A stretch of DNA of 64,000 nt from JBNJFY01 sp051747265 (GCA_051747265.1 JBNJFY010000001.1:558001-622000), one strand, 5' to 3'; shown: positions 28,390 through 37,399, counted from the first letter of the stretch. A program made the numbers and translations. Notes: generated by a model from the letters alone, not told the origin.

Positions 28390-29031
28390 ATGATCAATTG
28401 GTTTAAAAAGCATAATCGAGCTTCCAATCCGCAGAACAAAGCGGGTTGGATGGAGGCCCTGCAAGAACCGACCGATGCTCATACTCTAAGTTATCTGCGC
28501 AATCAACTTATTCGATATCTAAAACCAGCGCTAGCCAAATATATTGATCATGATCTCCATGATTTTACGGAAGATATCGTGCAAGATGCCCTACTTAAAA
28601 TTATGGATAACCTGAATACCTTCCGTGGGGATAGCGCTTTTATGACTTGGGCCACTTCCATTGCTGTACGCGAAGGCTTAACGGAATTACGCAAGAAGCG
28701 TTATGAAAATATCTCCTGGCAAGATTTAACTCATCTTCAAACGAAACAGCTTCTTAGCAAAACCAGCACGCACCCATCCCCCGCCCGGCAATCCCATGAG
28801 AATCACCTTGTTGAGCTCACCTTAACCATGATCAACGAAGAATTAACCCGGAAACAACGAGAGGTGATGACCGCCTTAGTTATCAAACAAGTACCCATCA
28901 CTGTAGTAGCCGATCGTTTGAACATGAGTCGAAATGCCTTATACAAAATGGTTCACGATGCCCGAAAAAAGTTGAAATCGAAGTTAAAAGAAAAGGGATA
29001 CGATTCTGCTGATTTATTCTATGGGACGTAA
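28390..29031 (+). CDS. ECF-type RNA polymerase sigma factor
   Basis: A 213-residue sigma-70-like factor. Region 2 is at about 50-120 (FTEDIVQDALLKIMDNL then FRGDSAFMTWATSIAVRE) and region 4 at about 150-200 (LTRKQREVMTALVIKQVP, with the helix-turn-helix in VADRLNMSRNALYKMVHDAR). The gene encoding a zinc-finger anti-sigma-like protein starts 57 bp downstream, the usual pairing for ECF factors. The regulon is unknown. Confidence 0.92.
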   Translation: MINWFKKHNRASNPQNKAGWMEALQEPTDAHTLSYLRNQLIRYLKPALAKYIDHDLHDFTEDIVQDALLKIMDNLNTFRGDSAFMTWATSIAVREGLTELRKKRYENISWQDLTHLQTKQLLSKTSTHPSPARQSHENHLVELTLTMINEELTRKQREVMTALVIKQVPITVVADRLNMSRNALYKMVHDARKKLKSKLKEKGYDSADLFYGT

Positions 29032-29087
29032 GATTAGGCTGGCTACTATCGTCTACTATTGGAATGCAGTAAAACTACCCAGGCACG

Positions 29088-29309
29088 ATGAATACAGGTG
29101 AACTGAAAAAAATATTAACCGCCATATTTTCCACTTCAGAACAGAAGTTGGAATGTGATGAATGTTTTCGGCTCATTCCCGCTTACACCGAACTAACCTT
29201 ATCCGGTCAATCACCCATTAATACGTATCCACTGGTGGGTCAACATTTGAACCGTTGTCCCGATTGTAAAGAAGAATACCATGTATTACTGGTTGCCCTC
29301 TCGCACTAG
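29088..29309 (+). CDS. zf-HC2/anti-sigma-like small zinc-binding protein
   Basis: A 73-residue protein with cysteine/histidine pairs arranged as in anti-sigma zinc fingers: ECDECFRLIP near residue 24 and QHLNRCPDCKEEY near 52 (H-x3-C-x2-C). It has no transmembrane segment, so if it binds the sigma factor encoded just upstream it would be a soluble anti-sigma, perhaps redox responsive. It is likely in the sigma operon. Confidence 0.78.
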   Translation: MNTGELKKILTAIFSTSEQKLECDECFRLIPAYTELTLSGQSPINTYPLVGQHLNRCPDCKEEYHVLLVALSH

Positions 29310-29350
29310 AAGGGGGCATCCCGAATCAGAAGTATTAAGCCACTATTGCT

Positions 29351-29927
29351 ATGAAATTATCAATGCTTACTTATATATGGAATAGCGCAGCTATCTTATT
29401 CTTTTTAGGCTGCAGTGCAGCCTGTGAATCAACCACTCAGGATGATCAAGACCTCTCCGGATCCTGGCTCATCCCTAGAGAGGAAGTACAAGATGGCGGC
29501 CCCGGCAAAGACGGCATCCCTTCCGTTGCTGAACCGCAGTTTGCTCCGATCGATGAAATTGATTACATCGTTAACGACCGTTTGGTAATTGGAGCCGTAA
29601 GAGGCGGGGAAGTTAAAGCCTACCCGCACCAAATCCTGGACGGGCACGAAATCGTCAATGACAAGATCGGAGGAGCCTCTGTGGCAGTCACCTATTGTCC
29701 GTTAACAGGCACTGGTATAGGATGGAAGCCGATTGACCTTTAAACCAGTAACTGATGTGTTGCCCATCGTAATGCAGGACCAAGAAGATAACCGCTGGGA
29801 TATATTTGGAAACGCGATTGACGGTCCACGACAAGGGCAGCAGTTAATCCCCACCGAATCATTTACCGGGTATTGGTTCGCCTGGATAGATTTTTATCCC
29901 AAGTTGGAAGTGTACAAACACCCCTAG
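29351..29927 (+). pseudogene. DUF3179 lipoprotein, internally deleted and frameshifted
   Basis: The first 130 codons give a lipobox (FFLGC) and the N-terminal half of a DUF3179 domain (YPHQILDGHEIVND, then VAVTYCPLTGTG). The frame then ends, and the C-terminal end of the same family continues in another frame from about 29733 (LPIVMQDQEDNRWDIFGNA, then SFTGYWFAWIDFYP). The middle of the domain, about 150 residues in intact relatives, is missing. So this is a decayed gene with a deletion plus frameshift. Another DUF3179 remnant lies on the other strand at 31676-32002. Confidence 0.82.
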
Positions 29928-29939
29928 GATCCCATCAAC

Positions 29940-30947
29940 ATGAGCTATTCGACATACATTGAGCGTCTGCTGGTCTTGCTTCTCTTTGTGGCACTATTGC
30001 CGAAGATCAACCTACAGGCCCAAACCTGCAGTTGCGCAGGTGCGCCTTTAATTGGCACCCAGTCGCTGGGTACCACGGCAGCGGGACAATTAACCACCGG
30101 TCTGACTTATCAATACAACGATATTTCATCCATCTTTATCGGAAGTGAGAAGATCAACAACCAAACCATACGGCGACATACCCAAACCTTGCTGCTGGAG
30201 GCCAATTATGGCATTACTGATCGGTTCTCCATATCCGGCACATTCACCTATATCCAAAAATTTCGGGAAACAGGACTGCAAACGCCGAATGTTTCCGAAT
30301 CTCTCACTACGCGAGGTATCGGTGATGGGCTGGTGCTGCTAAAATATGTGATCCATCCCTATACCCTATGGACTCCATTTGAAATTGCAGTTGGTGGTGG
30401 AGCTAAACTACCCATCGGCAGTTTTTCCCTTAGTAATAACGGACTTCCCTTAAACGCCGATATGCAACCCGGCACCGGTGCCTGGGACGGAGTTATATGG
30501 ACATATCTCGCCAAAACCTTTCCCGCACAAAGCATCACCTTATTTACCAATAATACGTACCGGTACACCGGTTCGGCCGAACGGTTTAACACCGATGACC
30601 TCTTTGAGTTTGGCAATGAATTGGTGCTTAGACTGGGAATCTCCGGTCCCATACCTTTTGGGGATCGCCTATCTTATACTGTGATATCTCAGTATCGCTC
30701 CACCAGCTCGGATCTGAGAAATAACGCGCCCCTCCCCACCACCGGCGGTCAATGGCTGAGCATAAAGCCACAACTACACATCTCGTTAACAGATAGGATA
30801 CAATTACGAATTGCCGGCAAAAAACCCATCTATCAACACCTGAATGGGATTCAACCCTCTACTACTTTCACTCTGTCTGGTTCGCTATTCTACAACTTTT
30901 CGGATACTCCCGCTAATCCATCCGGTTTCATCAAAGCTGATCGGTAG
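29940..30947 (+). CDS. predicted outer-membrane beta-barrel protein
   Basis: A 335-residue exported protein with a signal peptide ending near NLQAQ, then a short Cys pair (TCSCAG) and about 12-14 amphipathic strands ending in an aromatic residue region (GSLFYNF). The pattern resembles the transporter-like barrels annotated near phenol degradation or metal genes. It begins 12 bp after the DUF3179 pseudogene. The thioredoxin-like gene is convergent, only 5 bp away. Substrate unknown. Confidence 0.72.
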   Translation: MSYSTYIERLLVLLLFVALLPKINLQAQTCSCAGAPLIGTQSLGTTAAGQLTTGLTYQYNDISSIFIGSEKINNQTIRRHTQTLLLEANYGITDRFSISGTFTYIQKFRETGLQTPNVSESLTTRGIGDGLVLLKYVIHPYTLWTPFEIAVGGGAKLPIGSFSLSNNGLPLNADMQPGTGAWDGVIWTYLAKTFPAQSITLFTNNTYRYTGSAERFNTDDLFEFGNELVLRLGISGPIPFGDRLSYTVISQYRSTSSDLRNNAPLPTTGGQWLSIKPQLHISLTDRIQLRIAGKKPIYQHLNGIQPSTTFTLSGSLFYNFSDTPANPSGFIKADR

Positions 30948-30952
30948 TTACT

Positions 30953-31507
30953 TCAGCCTTTTTCTTGCTGATCCAAATACTCACGAAAACTTAGTTCATC
31001 AAACTTCTCGGAAGCCACAAAATTCAACAAGTGGGTAAATATGCCTGATTCTATGAATCCCGGTTGACGACCCAGAATTTCCCCTTGGTCATTTAAAAAA
31101 ATGATGGTTGGTGTGGCCGTAATCTCCAAGGATTGGCCCAACTCTCGCTCTGTCATGGTCTTTTGATTAACGGTCACCTCTTTGGCCGATTCGATATCAA
31201 CCTTAACCGGATAGTAATTGGAGCGCAACACTTCTTGTACATCTGACCGCGAGAATACTTCCCGTTTCATTTTCTTACAGTAGCTACACCATTCCGCCTC
31301 CATGAATAGCAGCACTTTCTTTCCATCGGTTCGAGCCAGCCGCTGTGCTTCCTCAAGCTCATACCATTGCATTTCAGCGGGGTCATCGGCCCGAGTAGGC
31401 AGACTGAATATCCCTGTTAACAAAACCCCAAATAGTGCTATCCACAGCCAGCTAACGATATTTTCATGCTCTACTAGAAATCTAACATTCATTGGTTTCT
31501 TCTTCAT
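30953..31507 (-). CDS. exported thioredoxin-family protein (SoxW/thioredoxin_7-like)
   Basis: A 184-residue protein with an N-terminal membrane or signal segment (WLWIALFGVLLTGIF) and a thioredoxin domain with active site WCSYCKKM at about residue 72 and the cis-proline in ATPTIIFLND. Probably a periplasmic reductase or thiol protein. It is convergent with the barrel gene. The start is at 31507, and a possible alternative is the Met six codons later. Confidence 0.88.
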   Translation of the reverse strand: MKKKPMNVRFLVEHENIVSWLWIALFGVLLTGIFSLPTRADDPAEMQWYELEEAQRLARTDGKKVLLFMEAEWCSYCKKMKREVFSRSDVQEVLRSNYYPVKVDIESAKEVTVNQKTMTERELGQSLEITATPTIIFLNDQGEILGRQPGFIESGIFTHLLNFVASEKFDELSFREYLDQQEKG

Positions 31508-31547
31508 AATTAGTTTTGTTTGGGTTGAACCCCTATCCTATTCGTCG

Positions 31548-31674
31548 AGGGCTTTGCAAAGCCTTCCGAAATTTATTCGGTCATGGCAAGATGTAGTAAT
31601 AATCATCGTTTAATCAATCCAATCAGGGGATTGCCGCACTACATTCGCAATGACAGGTAGTTTTGCAAAGCCCT
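31548..31674. mobile_element. MITE-like element with terminal inverted repeats and target duplication
   Basis: The left end AGGGCTTTGCAAA (31548-31560) is the exact inverse of the right end TTTGCAAAGCCCT (31662-31674). The flanks carry the direct repeat ATTCGTCG (31540-31547 and 31675-31682), as expected of an 8-bp target duplication. The element is 127 bp, encodes nothing, and contains a copy of the ATTGCC...GCAATGAC palindromic repeat. Confidence 0.78.
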
Positions 31675-31675
31675 A

Positions 31676-32002
31676 TTCGTCGCCAAAACCATAAATTTCC
31701 GGCCGGTGGAATATATCCCTGATGCCATACCAATATCCATTATACGAAGTTGCCGGCGATAACTTTTTACCTACTTCCGGCCCAGAAACGGCCTACCCGA
31801 AGATGGACCACCGATTCCCTCGCTGATCGGTCATGACTACGGGCAACTCATCCTGCACAGCTTGAAACTGAAGTGGCGTTCCATCGGCTAACTCAGACCG
31901 GTAGGCTGCGGCCAGATCCAAATCACTACTTCCCACGATCACCAAAGGGGTTCCCGCCAATTCATCTTCTATCACCTGTTTGCTAAAATCCGAATTGAAC
32001 AT
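31676..32002 (-). pseudogene. DUF3179 C-terminal remnant with an in-frame stop
   Basis: Read on the minus strand it gives DELAGTPLVIVGSSDLDLAA, then DELPVVMTDQRGNRWSIFG, then a TAG, and in the same frame AVSGPEVGKK and YNGYWYGIRDIF. This is the C-terminal part of DUF3179, collinear with the C-terminal fragment at 29733-29927. The N-terminal half is gone. The MITE-like element abuts its 3' end. Confidence 0.78.
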
Positions 32003-32050
32003 TTGATGGCGGACCTTGTACAGCAGCTGACAAAGTTTGTATTTTGTTGA

Positions 32051-32467
32051 TTAAGATCCGTTGATACGGGTGATATAAAACCAGTCACCGGTCATCTGTT
32101 GAGCGCTCCATTTTCCGTTCAATGTGTCTAAGAAATGAGGTAAAATTGAGCGGTAAAATCGCTTCTTCCGATGGGTAGAAGGATTGAAGTAGAAGAACCC
32201 AATCTGATGCCGGTCGATCATGCTAGTGATCATTCCCATCAACCGTCGCACTACGATGATCGGGGGTATACCATCCGGCAGAATATTATCACCGTACGAC
32301 GACTCGACAAACGTTTCGGCGACTAGCTCTTGCAGCTCGTCCCGTGTGTACCATTGATCTTTTTGCTCATCCACCACTTCCGCCAAATAGCGGAACTCGA
32401 GCGACCTGTCTCCCGAGAGTTGGATAATCCAGGAATGCTCCCCGATATCTAGTTGGCGTTCGTACAT
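32051..32467 (-). CDS. hypothetical protein downstream of the AAA-M41 gene
   Basis: A 138-residue protein. The start is set at 32467 because AAAGGAGG lies five bases before this ATG, one of the best ribosome sites in the window. The frame is open six codons further up, but that covers the ribosome site. No family recognised. It is an alpha/beta protein with a mid region LPDGIPPIIVVRRLMGMITSMI and a C-terminal NGKWSAQQMTGDWFYITRI. It is read in the same direction as the AAA-M41 gene, 121 bp downstream, so it may be its partner. Confidence 0.68.
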   Translation of the reverse strand: MYERQLDIGEHSWIIQLSGDRSLEFRYLAEVVDEQKDQWYTRDELQELVAETFVESSYGDNILPDGIPPIIVVRRLMGMITSMIDRHQIGFFYFNPSTHRKKRFYRSILPHFLDTLNGKWSAQQMTGDWFYITRINGS

Positions 32468-32588
32468 GGAACCTCCTTTGTTCAAGGTTGGATTTTAAAT
32501 GGATCGCACTCACACATGGAAAAATAACACCCGATACCGACAGAGGATGTCGTAGGTACCGGATATTATTTCGTACTCATTCAACCGC

Positions 32589-34607
32589 TCATCCGGTCAC
32601 ACCATTGCTGAGCGGTACACGATGCTCGGAGTCCGGTGCTTTAGAATTCGATTGGCCCTTCACCACTTCCCGATAGGAGTAGTGCGACTCGCCCAACGTG
32701 TCACCCTCAAGCTCCAACAGATCGATGATTTCTTCATCGGAGATACGTCGGTGATCGCTCAAATAGTTGGACAATTTGAGTAGCTCCGTCTTCCGTTCAT
32801 GCAGGATCACATCCGCTCGCTGTTCGGCCTCCCGCAGCAACTGTTTCAACTCCTGATTCATCTCATGGTGCTGATCAATCAGGGAATCTGTTTTCTCGGT
32901 TCCGGGATTGATGATATTGGCCCGTTGTGAGCCCATTCCCCCGTGGCGGATCAATCGAGCCAGCAATCTAGTCGCCCGACTGATATCCGAAGAGGATCCG
33001 GACGAAACCCGATCTTCCCCAAATACCAATCGTTCGGCACAGTATCCGGCCAGTAGCACCGCGGCGGCATCGATCATGGAACGGCGAGTGTAGAATTTCT
33101 CCTCTTCAAAAGACACGGTTTGGCCTCCTCGCTCCTGCACCAGCGATTGGGAAATTACGCTATCCGGGATCCGGCCACGCAACCAGATATTGGCGATGGT
33201 ATGACCGCTCTCGTGCACGGCCATCAGCGCTTGGAAGTCACCGGCCAACGGCTTCCGCTTTTTCTCCAAGTTCACCTCCAGCGAGAGGCTAAGCTGATGC
33301 ACCCGCTGGTCATGTTGATGATACTCGCAGATCAACATCTGATTTTCCACCCGTACCCGAATGGTATCCGGCGTGTGTTCGTGGAGGTAAGGTTCACAGA
33401 TGATCGCCCCCAGCTTGGATTCCACCAGTTGATAGATGGTACTGAACACCGGACGCGTTCCCTGTGAGGGATAAACTCCCTCTCGGTAGATCAACCGGTG
33501 GACACTTTCCCCAAAACGCAATTGCATGTCGAACTGTTCGGCTACATGATCGGCCAGTTTTTCCAGTTCCATGGCAATGATGTCTTCATAGTTTTGTTGG
33601 GAGAAGGCCGGATAGATCACATGATTGTTCCCTAGTCGAGCCAGTTGCTCATTGCGGAAGTAATCTTGGAGCACGTTCTTCACATCCGAGATATCCACCT
33701 TTTTACTGAGCTCATGAAATTGATCGGCGCCATGATCCGGATTCTGATCGGCGTGCATCTGGTAGAGCTCATCGATGTTGCCAATGATAAAAATGATGGC
33801 TTTGGAACTATCCAGCTGATAAGGACGATACGACATGTCCAGTGTTTCCTCTAGAAATTGAACCGTTTGCGGACCATTCAACGTGAACAGATGCTGCCGC
33901 AACTCATATTTATCATCAAATCGTTGCTGATATACATCCAAAATATCATCTACCAAACGATTGGGTACGAACGGAATGTCTTCTGTTTCCAACTCTTCGC
34001 TACCGGAATAAAAAATATGATCCGTATGCTTCGAGAAGAGCTCTTTTTCCTGGATCACCCGACCCGCCTTTACTTTAACTCCTTTTCGCAGGAGATAGCG
34101 ATAATCCGTAATTACTTCCGCCAGATTGGATCTGCTGAGCATCTGCAGGGGATCAACCTCCACCGAGCCTGAACCCAGCAATTCCCAAAGCACCTTATTC
34201 CGCTTATTATCTTTTGGATGACCAAATGCATCAAACGTTCGCGCATGCTGAAATTCATCCAGAGCCAACACAAAGGGCTCTTCGTGAAAATGTTCATACG
34301 CGTCGCTCAATACGCTCCCCAGAGAATTACTGTATTTCTCTTCTCCCATAGTTACCCGACGATAGCGGGACTGGAATGACAACAGAGTGACCAGCCGATC
34401 CACAAGCGATGTTTTTCCCACACCGGTCATCCCCCAGAGGTTGATGACCTGCGGCCGTTGCTGAATTTCAGGCATCAGATACCACGAGCGCATCAGGTTG
34501 ATGATCCGATCGATGATGGCATCCAAACCTACGAATTCGGTTTTCAGTTGGCGGGCAACGTCTTCGAGTTGGGCATTGCGGTGGGAAAGCGTAGCGATAT
34601 CGTTCAT
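32589..34607 (-). CDS. soluble Clp-like AAA+ ATPase fused to an FtsH-like M41 peptidase
   Basis: A 672-residue protein from the ATG at 34607 (AGAGGA upstream; the open frame above it has no conserved features). Residues about 15-380 form an AAA+ module: Walker A GMTGVGKTS near 60, Walker B LALDEFQ near 115, sensor 1 IIFIIGNIDE near 280, and a Clp-style sensor 2 GTRPVFSTI near 405. Residues about 455-570 are an M41 peptidase: HESGH at about 462, GGQTVSF, AERLVFGE, and the third ligand region SSSDISRAT. There are no transmembrane helices. In FtsH the ATPase is of the classical AAA type and membrane anchored, whereas here a HslU/Clp-type motor drives the FtsH peptidase, a distinct build. WYL regulator upstream. 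Confidence 0.83.
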   Translation of the reverse strand: MNDIATLSHRNAQLEDVARQLKTEFVGLDAIIDRIINLMRSWYLMPEIQQRPQVINLWGMTGVGKTSLVDRLVTLLSFQSRYRRVTMGEEKYSNSLGSVLSDAYEHFHEEPFVLALDEFQHARTFDAFGHPKDNKRNKVLWELLGSGSVEVDPLQMLSRSNLAEVITDYRYLLRKGVKVKAGRVIQEKELFSKHTDHIFYSGSEELETEDIPFVPNRLVDDILDVYQQRFDDKYELRQHLFTLNGPQTVQFLEETLDMSYRPYQLDSSKAIIFIIGNIDELYQMHADQNPDHGADQFHELSKKVDISDVKNVLQDYFRNEQLARLGNNHVIYPAFSQQNYEDIIAMELEKLADHVAEQFDMQLRFGESVHRLIYREGVYPSQGTRPVFSTIYQLVESKLGAIICEPYLHEHTPDTIRVRVENQMLICEYHQHDQRVHQLSLSLEVNLEKKRKPLAGDFQALMAVHESGHTIANIWLRGRIPDSVISQSLVQERGGQTVSFEEEKFYTRRSMIDAAAVLLAGYCAERLVFGEDRVSSGSSSDISRATRLLARLIRHGGMGSQRANIINPGTEKTDSLIDQHHEMNQELKQLLREAEQRADVILHERKTELLKLSNYLSDHRRISDEEIIDLLELEGDTLGESHYSYREVVKGQSNSKAPDSEHRVPLSNGVTG

Positions 34608-34855
34608 GTGCGTCCTCTTTTGGGGTTCCATCCTTGATTCAATGGAAAGATAACCGCCCACTACGCCAGACAGTGTCGCACCCCTATCCTTAACTGTCAT
34701 TCCGGATAAGACCACCGAAGCATTGCGAAGGTGGGTCGCCGATCCGGAATCTCCTTAACCTTGGAAGGAGCGTGCCAATTCCACGGGTTAGATGCTTCGA
34801 TTTTAAATGGATGGTGCTTAAGAATGGCATGGGTAGGCTTGGTTAACTCGTCGCT

Positions 34856-34970
34856 AGCAGCAGGATGACCGGGATATATGAGATTACCAGGATTTTGATT
34901 TCGGCTTCGCCAACAAAATCCTGGACATCCCGCAAATCCGCCCAACCCTGCTTCCTAGTGGGGAAAAATT
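34856..34970. repeat. dispersed inverted repeat family C, copy 1
   Basis: A long imperfect palindrome. The core CCAGGATTTTG / CAAAATCCTGG (11-bp arms) lies inside outer arms of the type AGCAGGAT...GGGAT / ATCCCGCAAATCC...CCTGCT. A second copy is at 49042-49160. It sits in the 387-base gap between the AAA-M41 gene and the WYL gene, which otherwise carries the presumed AAA-M41 promoter. Confidence 0.75.
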
Positions 34971-34993
34971 AAACAACAGCCACTACCGTATGG

Positions 34994-35896
34994 TTACTGA
35001 TAACTCTCCAACACATCTTGTAATGTCTCCGCGACCTCTTCACGGAACCATCCGGGTTCCAGCACTTCCACATTCTGGCCCAGCATCAGAATACGCTGCT
35101 TGAATTCATAATTGGGCCGCAGCTTTACCGAAAGGATCACCCCCTCATCATGGTGATCCACGACTTTCTGCGTATCATGCAGGGGTAGTGTCTTCAGGTA
35201 AGGCCATTGGTTATCGGCAACTGCCAGGGTAATCTCAGTGATATCATGATCGGAGTAGTTGAGGCCTACCACCGAATCAAACAGCGTGCGGATCTCTTCG
35301 CGCGGAGAGTCATCAAAAACCGTATCGGTGATCACCAATTCGGACATGCGATCCAAGCCAAAAATGCGGATGTCCTGCCCCGGCTGTACGTAACCGGTTA
35401 CATACCAGCGGTACTGATACTCCTTAAGCAACATAGGATGTAGCCTTACCGAATACTTCTGATCGCGATCAAACCGCTTGTAGGAAAAGGTAACCTCCCG
35501 GTTATTCTGTACGGCCTTGAGCAGTGACTGCAGATGGGAGATTCCTTTAAGTCGTCCTGCTGTTTCGAAGGAGAGATACTCGATTGCTTCCTTGCTGTCC
35601 TTCAGCGAATCGGCCAGTACATTTGCAGTGGACGACAATTCCAGAAATCGGAAAAACGAGTTCAAATTCAGACTCAATGCTTCGTTCAGATAATAACCTT
35701 GTTTGTGGGAATCGTAAGCGATCTCTACGGCGAAATCGTCTCGCAGATGTTCGATATCACGCCGCACAGTACGTTTGTGGACTTCAAACCCGTGCTGATG
35801 CATGAAATTCACAAGTTCATCTAAGGTAGGGAAATGGCGATGATCCAGTTTTTCCAACAGCAGGCTATAGCGGCGAATTATAGCATATTCAGACAT
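34994..35896 (-). CDS. WYL-domain transcriptional regulator
   Basis: A 300-residue regulator from the ATG at 35896 (AAAGAG upstream). The N-terminal winged helix-turn-helix spans about residues 1-75 (FPTLDELVNFMHQHGFEVHK then RTVRRDIEHLRDDF). A WYL ligand-binding domain spans about 125-210 (REVTFSYKRFDRDQKYSVRL, with YRWYVTGYV as the WYL-like core), and a WCX-type C-terminal domain follows. WYL regulators often control defence genes and sense nucleotides or single-stranded DNA. It lies upstream of, and in line with, the AAA-M41 gene. Confidence 0.88.
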   Translation of the reverse strand: MSEYAIIRRYSLLLEKLDHRHFPTLDELVNFMHQHGFEVHKRTVRRDIEHLRDDFAVEIAYDSHKQGYYLNEALSLNLNSFFRFLELSSTANVLADSLKDSKEAIEYLSFETAGRLKGISHLQSLLKAVQNNREVTFSYKRFDRDQKYSVRLHPMLLKEYQYRWYVTGYVQPGQDIRIFGLDRMSELVITDTVFDDSPREEIRTLFDSVVGLNYSDHDITEITLAVADNQWPYLKTLPLHDTQKVVDHHDEGVILSVKLRPNYEFKQRILMLGQNVEVLEPGWFREEVAETLQDVLESYQ

Positions 35897-36107
35897 AGCG
35901 GCACTCTTTATAATGATCCAAGAGCAATGGCACTCTTGATGATGATTTTCTATGCGAATAGCATACGTCTTGCTGGGGAGGAATTCAATATGGATCAACT
36001 TCAACGGAACAGATCTATACTAGAACTCCATGCCCTGCGACACCATCCGTCACCCCTGTTTCTTACCTTAGTCTTGCAATCCACCCCAAACCCTGCAACA
36101 TGCCTCT

Positions 36108-36713
36108 ATGACTCAACACGCCTTTGCCCAACTCATACAAGACACCGACCGCCCGATCATCCTGCTGGAAGGCAAACGGAAAGTCGCGCCCGCGGATAAA
36201 CCTAAATTAGTAGAACTGGGAAGCATGTTGGCTCAACGCTTTCCCCATGCCCGATTTCGCAGCGGTAATGCGCCTGGCTCGGATGCCCTGTTTTCCGAAG
36301 GCGTAGCTGCGGTGGATCCGGATCGCCTGGAAGTAATCACCCCGTACGATGGTCATCGGGAAAAGTATAGCTATACCACCCATCAGCGACCTTTGGATGA
36401 ACTTAACCTGACCAAAGATCACCCAGTGATCTACGCCACTAAAGCCAACCACAAAAACACCACCCTGATCGATGCCTACGTGCGCGACGGCGCCAAGGGG
36501 TATCGCGTCAAAGCGGCCTACCTGATTCGGGATACGGTGAAAGTACTGGGGGTGCCGGAAGCGAACCTACCGCCGGTCACCACGGCCTTGTTTTATGATG
36601 ATCCAGACAACCCGGAATCGGGCGGCACGGGCCATACCATGCGGGTGTGTCGGGAAGCGGGGGTGCCTTGGGTGGATCAGTCGGAGTGGCTGGAATGGGT
36701 GGACGAAGAGTGA
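36108..36713 (+). CDS. SLOG-superfamily-like nucleotide-binding protein
   Basis: A 201-residue soluble protein with a Rossmann-like layout seen in SLOG/LOG/DprA-type proteins: an early strand IILLEGKRKV, the phosphate-loop segment RSGNAPGSDALFSEG at about residue 50, and a late GGTGHTMRVCREAGVPW at about 173. SLOG proteins bind or sense nucleotide derivatives, and several act in defence. No catalytic residues can be named. It is divergent from the WYL gene. The last codons and the stop overlap the short repeat at 36706-36760. Confidence 0.6.
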   Translation: MTQHAFAQLIQDTDRPIILLEGKRKVAPADKPKLVELGSMLAQRFPHARFRSGNAPGSDALFSEGVAAVDPDRLEVITPYDGHREKYSYTTHQRPLDELNLTKDHPVIYATKANHKNTTLIDAYVRDGAKGYRVKAAYLIRDTVKVLGVPEANLPPVTTALFYDDPDNPESGGTGHTMRVCREAGVPWVDQSEWLEWVDEE

Positions 36714-36760
36714 GGGCACTCGTCTGAGCGTGGGGGCTTGCGTGCTGGGTGCAGATGCCC
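36706..36760. repeat. short palindromic repeat (GAGTG-AGGG-CACTC type)
   Basis: GAGTGAGGGCACTCGTCTGAG plus the following GCGTG-rich stretch recurs nearly unchanged at 37749-37798 and 41299-41348 within the long direct repeats. There the arms are GACGAGTG / CACTCGTC. This copy overlaps the stop codon of the SLOG-like gene. Confidence 0.7.
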
Positions 36761-36934
36761 GCACGTGTTAAGCCAAACGTAACTTATGTCAACAGGTGGA
36801 GCGGATGATTCAATGATAGTATATACATACTGACGCATTCAACATCTCGGGCTGGAAGCTCGAGCAACGGGGCGGCAATGTGGTCGTAGTTATTCTTGGT
36901 TTACCGTTTTTATAAACTTCCCCAGCCGAGGTGC

Positions 36935-37273
36935 TCACAACTCATACTCTCGCTCAATGTATTCCGGATCCACATATTGCCGAATTACCCAGTGGTGCTT
37001 GAAATGGCGGTAGAAATCACCGCTGATGAAATCCTTCAGTTTGTAGTGAGATTTATGCCAGACATCGGCGTCTACTCGCTTCAGAATCTCATCGGTGAGG
37101 GCATAGGATTCAATTTCGTCGTAGCGCTCCAGGAACTGCTCGGTGGTCATGGTTTGGGGCAGGGAGGCGGACAGCTCATGGCGCTGGCTTAGGAAATCCA
37201 GCTCTTCTTCATGCGGTTGCGAATCAGCTGGTTGGGCGTGGAAATCTTCTTCGAGTTGTTCTTTGAGGGACAC
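36935..37273 (-). CDS. hypothetical protein, 112 residues
   Basis: Not recognised. An acidic N-terminus is followed by a helix-rich body and an aromatic- and charge-rich end (DFYRHFKHHWVIRQYVDPEYI). It has no signal peptide or membrane segment. The composition is that of a real soluble protein, and the start at 37273 follows a short leader. It lies at the edge of the repeat region, with no operon partner. Confidence 0.55.
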   Translation of the reverse strand: MSLKEQLEEDFHAQPADSQPHEEELDFLSQRHELSASLPQTMTTEQFLERYDEIESYALTDEILKRVDADVWHKSHYKLKDFISGDFYRHFKHHWVIRQYVDPEYIEREYEL

Positions 37274-37399
37274 GGTGGCTAGTTAGATGTAACCTAAGGT
37301 TAATTCTCCTGCAAGGGAGCGCATAATATTTCAAAAAACAGGGCCAATTCTAACCTCTTTTTAAGGATTTTTCCAAGTTGAGCGAAGTGGCACTTGTGC

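Noticed and set aside
36108..36713. DprA or a LOG cytokinin-activating enzyme
   Set aside because: The characteristic PGGxGTxxE of LOG is absent and the length differs from DprA. Only a broad SLOG-like assignment is supported.
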